Assembly (NCBI GenBank): GCA_024643945.1
Contig: JAHELX010000211.1
Location: forward strand, 1 to 9,386
DNA from: Anaerolineales bacterium
GTDB taxonomy: Bacteria; Chloroflexota; Anaerolineae; 4572-78; NAK82
DNA: 9,386 nt
Reading direction: 5' to 3'
Shown: piece by piece, positions 4,784 to 9,386 of the stretch
Layout of the letters: the number at the start of each line of letters is the position of its first letter
How positions within the stretch are numbered: position 1 is the stretch's first letter
Made by a program: the position numbers and the translations under genes
Notes under the pieces: generated by a model
What the model was told of the DNA's origin: nothing
The model's input: the letters and a program-made list of their open reading frames with translations, nothing else
Databases searched by the model: none

Positions 4784-5851
4784 TCACTGCTCGACTGTGC
4801 CATTGCGGTTAACACGCTTAACACCTTCCCCTTCGTAAGCGACAGCAACTAACTCCGTCTCTATCACTTCACCCGGCTTCATAATCAAGGCGGTTCCGTT
4901 GTCAATGGCGTTCTTGACACCGGCCGGCGGGTAACTGGTGAATGGTTCGAGTGCGCAGTTGTATGTTCGTCCATACCACGGATAATCGTCGTGCCCGCCA
5001 TAGACCTGCCACATCCAGAGATACTGGAACAGGTCTTTATCCCAGGCCATACCGAAGCCCACCCCCAAATTTTGATTGGTCAGGCCATACCACCCTTCAG
5101 TCAATTCCTTGAAGAAGACCACATCCACAGAGCGGGTTTCTTTAGGCAAGACGCGGGTGATATCTTGCAATTGACTAGTGCGTCGGTTTTTGACCATGGG
5201 GAAATCGTAGTCATCACCGGGTTCCCATAGATCGTTCGGGTGGAAAGCCAATACTTCCACCTTTTTGGCCGGCGCCTGAACCACGCAACTATCGTCGACG
5301 AATGGTTCTCCGAAAGCAGGGTGATGTCCCCACATAATGGCGAATTCGCCGACTGATTCATTGACGAGGCGCTCGTGAATGAACAGTGCGGCAACGCCTC
5401 GCTTCAATGACATCGTACGTTCGAGCGTCAGCGGTGAGCGGTATAAGCGTACGCGCGTGCGTACGGCGACGTGTTCGGGAGTGTCCTCGGCGATACCGGC
5501 TTCAAAGGGCAGGAGTGAGGCTTCGCCGTGCAAGCCCTGATAGGTCCCCATGTAAGGCTCCGAGGCCCACCCTGCGGATGGCAATACTTCCTGCCATCCG
5601 CCGTAGTAATAGTCGTGGAAAGCCCCCTCAGGCAGCGCGCTGGTGGCGACGAAGGGAGGTCGCATGGGGATGGGCGATTGCCACATAAAGTCAAGGTCGC
5701 GGGGTTTGTAGGTAAATTCAAAGATGTCCGCACCTTTGTCCAACAGCACGCCAACTTGTAGCACCTCATTCGCCAGGTAGGCGATCCGCATCCCCTTGTA
5801 AGTGTAGTCCAGGCTGATGCGGCAGCCCTGTTTTCTTCCGTGGGTGTACAT
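4784..5851 (-). CDS. DUF4432 / aldose 1-epimerase-like protein
   Basis: This 355-residue protein has the galactose-mutarotase fold pattern. It likely interconverts sugar anomers, or a related sugar form, in the cytosol after import. Key residues matching mutarotase chemistry are H108 in GLHGEA, the H176-H177 pair in WGHHPAFG (general acid position), and E302 in ALEPFTSYP (general base position). The YYYGGWQEVLPSAG segment (81-94) and LDKGADIFEF (37-46) are typical of the DUF4432 branch. No signal peptide is seen. The start codon lies 3 bases past the permease stop, with AAGGAG inside the end of the permease gene acting as ribosome site, so it is translationally linked to transport. The substrate is unknown. 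Classical galactose mutarotase (GalM) is less likely because the surrounding sequence is of the DUF4432 type. Confidence 0.85.
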   Translation of the reverse strand: MYTHGRKQGCRISLDYTYKGMRIAYLANEVLQVGVLLDKGADIFEFTYKPRDLDFMWQSPIPMRPPFVATSALPEGAFHDYYYGGWQEVLPSAGWASEPYMGTYQGLHGEASLLPFEAGIAEDTPEHVAVRTRVRLYRSPLTLERTMSLKRGVAALFIHERLVNESVGEFAIMWGHHPAFGEPFVDDSCVVQAPAKKVEVLAFHPNDLWEPGDDYDFPMVKNRRTSQLQDITRVLPKETRSVDVVFFKELTEGWYGLTNQNLGVGFGMAWDKDLFQYLWMWQVYGGHDDYPWYGRTYNCALEPFTSYPPAGVKNAIDNGTALIMKPGEVIETELVAVAYEGEGVKRVNRNGTVEQ

Positions 5852-5854
5852 TTT

Positions 5855-6886
5855 CTACCTGTCTCCTTTTTGACTTGATAATTCCGGCTGGCGCTCGGCC
5901 ACTTCCTTCCGCGTGATGAGTGGCGCCAGTTGGGTAATACTTCGGCCGACGTCGGAGCGCCACATATCCAGGCCAACCGCCAGGACGATGATCAGTCCCA
6001 GCGTGATCTCCTGCCAGGCTGCTGGCACGGCATTCAAGTTCAGACCATTTTGCACAACGGCGACAGTCATAGCTCCAAAAAGAGTGGAGACAATGTTTCC
6101 ATAGCCTCCGGCCAGGCTGGCACCGCCGATTACGGCGGCCGCAATGGCTGCAAGTTCCATCCCCTGTCCATAGTTAGGCGAGCCAGAGTCCAGCCGGGCG
6201 GTCATCAGTACCCCGGCGATGGCAGCGGTCAGGCCGGCAAGGACAAACGCCAAAAGTCGTGTCCGGTTGACGTGGATGCCCGATAGACGTGCCGCCGACT
6301 CATTGCCGCCGACGGCGTAAATAGCCCGACCGCTGGCCGTGTTGCGCAGAAATACCGAAGCAAGGAAGTAGAAGACAACGACGTAATAAAACGGTAGAGG
6401 TATGCCGAGGAAGCGCCCGTAGAACATAGGCTCAAGCGCCGGCGAGACGGAAAAAATCGGTGAGCCCTTGGTAACGAGAAAGGCGAGTCCACGGTAAGCG
6501 CTCATTGTGGCCAGAGTGGCAATGAAGGGAGGGATGCGGCCATAGGCGCTCAGGGCACCGTTGACGAATCCCAGGGCGGCTCCAAATAACAGAATAATCG
6601 GAACAGCCAGCGGAACCGGTACGCCGTTGTTCTTCACCAGGATGGCGAGCATACACGTGATGAGGGCCACAGTGGAACCCGGCGAGAGGTCAATGCCTCC
6701 TGTCAGGATGACCAACGTTGCCCCGATTGCCGCAATGGCCACAGTGCTGACCTGCAACGAAACGTTTGACAGGTTCTCGGGCGTGAGGAAGCGGTCTGTA
6801 GTCAGACTGACGACGATTACGGCTATAAGAAGAGCCGTCAATGGCCCTGCCACAGCCGAACGCAAAAACTTGGTAACGCTTTGCAT
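5855..6886 (-). CDS. Sugar ABC transporter permease (RbsC type)
   Basis: This inner-membrane channel subunit of an RbsABC-type (CUT2) sugar importer belongs to the BPD_transp_2 family. From the preferred start it has 343 residues. Long hydrophobic segments alternate through the protein, consistent with about eight to ten membrane helices. Conserved features are TGGIDLSPGS (near residue 62), AYGRIPPFIATLATM (mid-protein), the cytoplasmic coupling loop AVGGNESAARLSGI that contacts the ATPase, and AAAVIGGASLAGGYG. The ATG at 6886 is chosen because GGGAG (6900-6896 on the plus-strand numbering) ends 9 bases before it; the upstream ATG at 6895 directly abuts that ribosome site. The gene lies between its ATPase (upstream) and the epimerase (downstream). 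Sugar specificity cannot be read from the sequence. Confidence 0.92.
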   Translation of the reverse strand: MQSVTKFLRSAVAGPLTALLIAVIVVSLTTDRFLTPENLSNVSLQVSTVAIAAIGATLVILTGGIDLSPGSTVALITCMLAILVKNNGVPVPLAVPIILLFGAALGFVNGALSAYGRIPPFIATLATMSAYRGLAFLVTKGSPIFSVSPALEPMFYGRFLGIPLPFYYVVVFYFLASVFLRNTASGRAIYAVGGNESAARLSGIHVNRTRLLAFVLAGLTAAIAGVLMTARLDSGSPNYGQGMELAAIAAAVIGGASLAGGYGNIVSTLFGAMTVAVVQNGLNLNAVPAAWQEITLGLIIVLAVGLDMWRSDVGRSITQLAPLITRKEVAERQPELSSQKGDR

Positions 6887-6918
6887 GGTTATCATCTCCC
6901 GGCATAGAGTTTTCTGCT

Positions 6919-8436
6919 TTACATGAGATTGCCCGGTCCTGCTCCCGATGCGATCACCATTAGCTGATATTCGCTCAACTGGTGGGCGTCCGCAATGTGC
7001 AGGATACGTCCATCACGCACTACAGCCACCCGATCACTCATCGCCAGCAATTCAGGGTAATCGGAACTGATGAGTAGAATGCTGATGCCCTGAGCGGTTA
7101 GCTCATTGATGACTTTATACACCTCGAACTTGGCCCCGATATCAACGCCCTGTGTCGGTTCATCAAGGATCAGCAACGTGGCCTGGGAGAAGAGCCAGCG
7201 GGCGATGACAACTTTCTGTTGGTTGCCGCCGGACAGGAATTGTACCGATCGCTCCAGCGCGGTTGGGGTGATGTTGAGTTTCTCAACGTACTCACGGCCA
7301 TAACGTCGTTCACGCCCCAAGTTCAAGAACAGCCCGGTGACCAATTCAGCCAGGCGCGAGATAGTAATATTCTGAGGACCCTCGAAATTAAAGAACAGGC
7401 CATCGGCTTTCCTGTTCTCAGGTACCAGGCCCACACCAGCAGCAATCGCTTCGGGCGGGGATGAAAAGTTGACAGATCGGCCATACAAACGAACGGTCCC
7501 GCCCGTGTGTCGGTCGAGGCCGAAGAGCGCGCGGGCGATTTCCGTTCGGCCGGAACCCACCATCCCTCCCAACCCCAAGACTTCACCGACGTTGATAGTG
7601 AAACTGACGCTGTTGACGCCCTCTTCGGTTGACAGGTTTTCAACCTCCAGACAAGGGACTGGCTGGGTATTAGATGTCTTTGGGTAGTGCTGTTCAATGT
7701 CCACACCGATCATCATGCGCACTACGTCGTTCATCTTGAATTGTGAGACAGGGCGGGTTGCCGCCAAGTGGCCATCTTTGAGGACTGTGACCACGTCGGC
7801 TACTTCAAAGACTTCGTCCAAGCGGTGAGAAATGTAAAGAATGGCTTTGCCCTGAGCTGCCAGTCTCCTGACGAGTTCCAGTAACCGTTTGGTTTCGGCC
7901 AGGCCCAGCGCAGCGGTTGGTTCGTCCATAATGAGCAGGGTGGATTCCAATGAGATGGCCTTGGCGATCTCGACCAGTTGCTGCTCGGCCACCGACAGGT
8001 TTCTCAACACCATATCGGGATCAATGTAGATGTCCAGTTGCTCCAATGTCTCGACGGTTTGTTGCCGCATGGTATCCCAGTCGATGCGGCGAGTACCGGA
8101 CTTTCGCGGTGGACGTCCCAGGAAGATGTTTTCGGCGACAGTGAGGGTGGGAACAAGTGAGAATTCTTGATAGATGGTTGCTACACCGTGTGCCCTGGCC
8201 TCGATGGGGTGGTTGAAAACCACAGGTCTGCCGTTCAGTAGCATCTGGCCCGTTTCGGGTTGATGAGCACCGGCCAGGCACTTGGCCAGAGTAGATTTGC
8301 CGCTCCCGTTTTCGCCCACCAGGGCATGAACCTGGTTAGTCATTATGGTCAAGGAGACATCATCCAGCGCCTGAACGCCGGGAAACGCTTTAAATATGCC
8401 CCGGAGCTCCCAGAGCGGTGGTTGCCGGTGGTTCAT
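6919..8436 (-). CDS. Sugar ABC transporter ATP-binding protein (RbsA/MglA/XylG type)
   Basis: This 505-residue protein with two fused nucleotide-binding domains powers the neighbouring permease. Domain 1 has Walker A GENGSGKST (41-49), a Q-loop region YQEFSLVP (89-96), the signature LSVAEQQ (147-153), Walker B LLIMDEP (167-173) and the switch H204. Domain 2 has the altered Walker A GMVGSGRTE (291-299, arginine for lysine), signature LSGGNQQK (401-408) and Walker B LLILDEPTQGVD (421-432). The degenerate second site is normal for this family, where one site does most of the hydrolysis. GAAGGA lies 7 bases before the start codon. It is preceded by the binding-protein gene and an intercistronic hairpin, and followed by the permease after a gap of about 30 bases. 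The annotation is secure, the sugar unknown. Confidence 0.95.
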   Translation of the reverse strand: MNHRQPPLWELRGIFKAFPGVQALDDVSLTIMTNQVHALVGENGSGKSTLAKCLAGAHQPETGQMLLNGRPVVFNHPIEARAHGVATIYQEFSLVPTLTVAENIFLGRPPRKSGTRRIDWDTMRQQTVETLEQLDIYIDPDMVLRNLSVAEQQLVEIAKAISLESTLLIMDEPTAALGLAETKRLLELVRRLAAQGKAILYISHRLDEVFEVADVVTVLKDGHLAATRPVSQFKMNDVVRMMIGVDIEQHYPKTSNTQPVPCLEVENLSTEEGVNSVSFTINVGEVLGLGGMVGSGRTEIARALFGLDRHTGGTVRLYGRSVNFSSPPEAIAAGVGLVPENRKADGLFFNFEGPQNITISRLAELVTGLFLNLGRERRYGREYVEKLNITPTALERSVQFLSGGNQQKVVIARWLFSQATLLILDEPTQGVDIGAKFEVYKVINELTAQGISILLISSDYPELLAMSDRVAVVRDGRILHIADAHQLSEYQLMVIASGAGPGNLM

Positions 8437-8464
8437 AGCATTATCCTTCTATCCAGCCCAGGTT

Positions 8465-8499
8465 AGCCCCGGCCACGGGCGAGTGCCATGGCCGGGACT
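8465..8499 (-). other. Intercistronic stem-loop after the binding-protein gene
   Basis: CCCGGCCA (8468-8475) pairs with TGGCCGGG (8489-8496). On the minus-strand RNA the stem extends to 11 pairs with one G-U wobble (8465-8499), which is better than on the plus strand, so it is probably meant for the minus transcript. There is no T run behind it. Hairpins in this position commonly stabilise the binding-protein message and let less transcription or translation reach the ATPase and permease. Confidence 0.6.
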
Positions 8500-8527
8500 T
8501 TCAATTGAGATTACCTAAGCCCCACTT

Positions 8528-9386
8528 CTATGGGCATGGGTATTCTTTTGACGGCTTCGGGTACAGATTCTCTGGGTGGCAGAGATACTCCATAACATTC
8601 GTTTGGTCAACGATGACCGTGGGTGTTTCCGTCCAGCCACCCGGGTAAACTCCGTTCAGGCAATCCATCGTTACCTGAAGTACAACCTGGCCCATGACAA
8701 AGGGCGTGGTGTTCACCGTTGCCGTCCAGCGTCCGGCAGCAATGTCTTCCAGGCCAGTGGTGTCACCGTCATTGCCGAAGTTGGCGACGTCGGTGCGGCC
8801 AAGAGCTGCGGCCGCTTTGGCCGCGCCGATAGAAATATAGTCGTTGGCGGTGACCACGACCTCTATCTCGGGGTGAGCCTGCAGCATATCCATCATCGCC
8901 GAGTTGCCGGTTTCCACGTTCCATTCAGTTGGCAAGCTGGTTACGACCTCCATCCCGGGGAAAGTCGCAAAGGCATCGAGATAGCCGCCAATGCGCTCGG
9001 TGGAGTGATAGCCAGGCAACCCTTCCAGGACCCCTACTTTGGCCTCGCCGTGGAACATCCCAGCTACGTACATGCCTTCCTTGTAAGTGCCCCTGCGCTG
9101 GCTGTAGCCGACTACACCGTGTACCGCAGTCGGGAAGTTGGCGATGTCTGAGTTGACGATGACAACGGCGACGCCTTTGTCAACTGCTTTCTTCACCAGG
9201 GGCGCAGCGGCGTTCTCGTCGTGGGTGGACAGGATGATGGCATCCACCTTCTGCGTGAGCACGTCCTGGATCATCCCCATCTGGCCCTCAATATCGGAGC
9301 CGCTCTGCGGAGCAAGCATAAAGGTTTCGACTCCGAGTTGGGCGGCTTTGTCCTTAATGCCCTCACCGATAGCTATGTAGTAGTTA
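8528..9386 (-). CDS. Periplasmic sugar-binding protein, type 1 (RbsB-like), N-terminus cut off
   Basis: This substrate-capturing component of the importer would be exported and, in a monoderm-like or atypical envelope, lipid-anchored. The frame is open to the window edge; the first visible residues read NYYIAIGEGIKDKAAQLGVE, so the signal peptide and the first strand are missing and the ATG at 9319 is internal. The Peripla_BP_4 pattern is clear: about 286 residues are visible, with MLAPQSGSDIEGQMGMIQD (sugar-contact loop then helix), VDAIILST, a HGVVGYSQRRGTYKEG region, then VGVLEGLPGYHSTERIGGYLDA and VVVTANDYISIGAAKAA, then FGNDGDTTGLEDIAAGRWTATV. The C-terminus is short and ends shortly after a Cys-containing stretch. 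It is the promoter-proximal gene of the operon as far as can be seen. The ligand is not identified; several residues differ from the ribose-binding pattern. Confidence 0.92.
   Translation of the reverse strand, partial: NYYIAIGEGIKDKAAQLGVETFMLAPQSGSDIEGQMGMIQDVLTQKVDAIILSTHDENAAAPLVKKAVDKGVAVVIVNSDIANFPTAVHGVVGYSQRRGTYKEGMYVAGMFHGEAKVGVLEGLPGYHSTERIGGYLDAFATFPGMEVVTSLPTEWNVETGNSAMMDMLQAHPEIEVVVTANDYISIGAAKAAAALGRTDVANFGNDGDTTGLEDIAAGRWTATVNTTPFVMGQVVLQVTMDCLNGVYPGGWTETPTVIVDQTNVMEYLCHPENLYPKPSKEYPCP

Noticed and set aside
5428..5976. 182-residue minus-strand frame across the epimerase and permease ends
   Set aside because: It overlaps two well-supported genes in another frame and has low-complexity content with no motif.

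Overview
The window carries two convergent gene clusters of different function, about 55-60% G+C by eye. Several things together suggest a free-living bacterium of the Chloroflexota (Anaerolineae or Caldilineae-like): an S-box (SAM-I) leader, a plant-type cystathionine gamma-synthase, JAMM and ThiF-like genes of a bacterial sulfur-carrier type, a PPOX/F420-class small flavoprotein, and an RbsABC-like sugar importer paired with a DUF4432 mutarotase-like protein. That placement is inference from gene content; no rRNA or other marker gene is present.

Plus strand, about 1-4598 (sulfur/methionine side). A near-consensus extended -10 promoter (5-33) reads into a SAM-I riboswitch (64-240) with an unusually long P3 arm. 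A strong intrinsic terminator (264-291) follows, and then a second 12-bp terminator-like hairpin (315-354) just before the first gene. The controlled genes are cystathionine gamma-synthase (374-1645) and a JAMM/MPN+ metalloprotease (1693-2139). After a 311-base stretch without a convincing gene, a second sigma70-like promoter (2267-2295) precedes a two-gene module that looks like an antitoxin plus TumE/DUF6516-family toxin (2451-2780 and 2744-3148). The toxin stop codon overlaps the preferred start of a ThiF/MoeB-type E1-like adenylyltransferase (3148-4176), and a PPOX-class oxidoreductase (4191-4598) follows.

JAMM protease, E1-like adenylyltransferase and a methionine-pathway PLP enzyme under a SAM riboswitch recall the protein-thiocarboxylate route to homocysteine described in Wolinella (HcyS/HcyD/HcyF) and the CysO/Mec system of mycobacteria. 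The sulfur-carrier protein itself, with a Gly-Gly tail, is not encoded here. The A+T-richer toxin-antitoxin pair looks like an insertion that split the cassette and now shares a transcript with the E1 gene.

Minus strand, 9386 down to 4784 (sugar side). In transcription order: a type-1 periplasmic sugar-binding protein (N-terminus beyond the window edge), an intercistronic hairpin, a two-domain sugar ABC ATPase, an RbsC-type permease and a DUF4432/aldose-1-epimerase-like protein. This reads as one operon for uptake and anomer handling of an unidentified sugar. Its promoter lies outside the window. A stable hairpin at 4673-4710 sits between the two convergent clusters.
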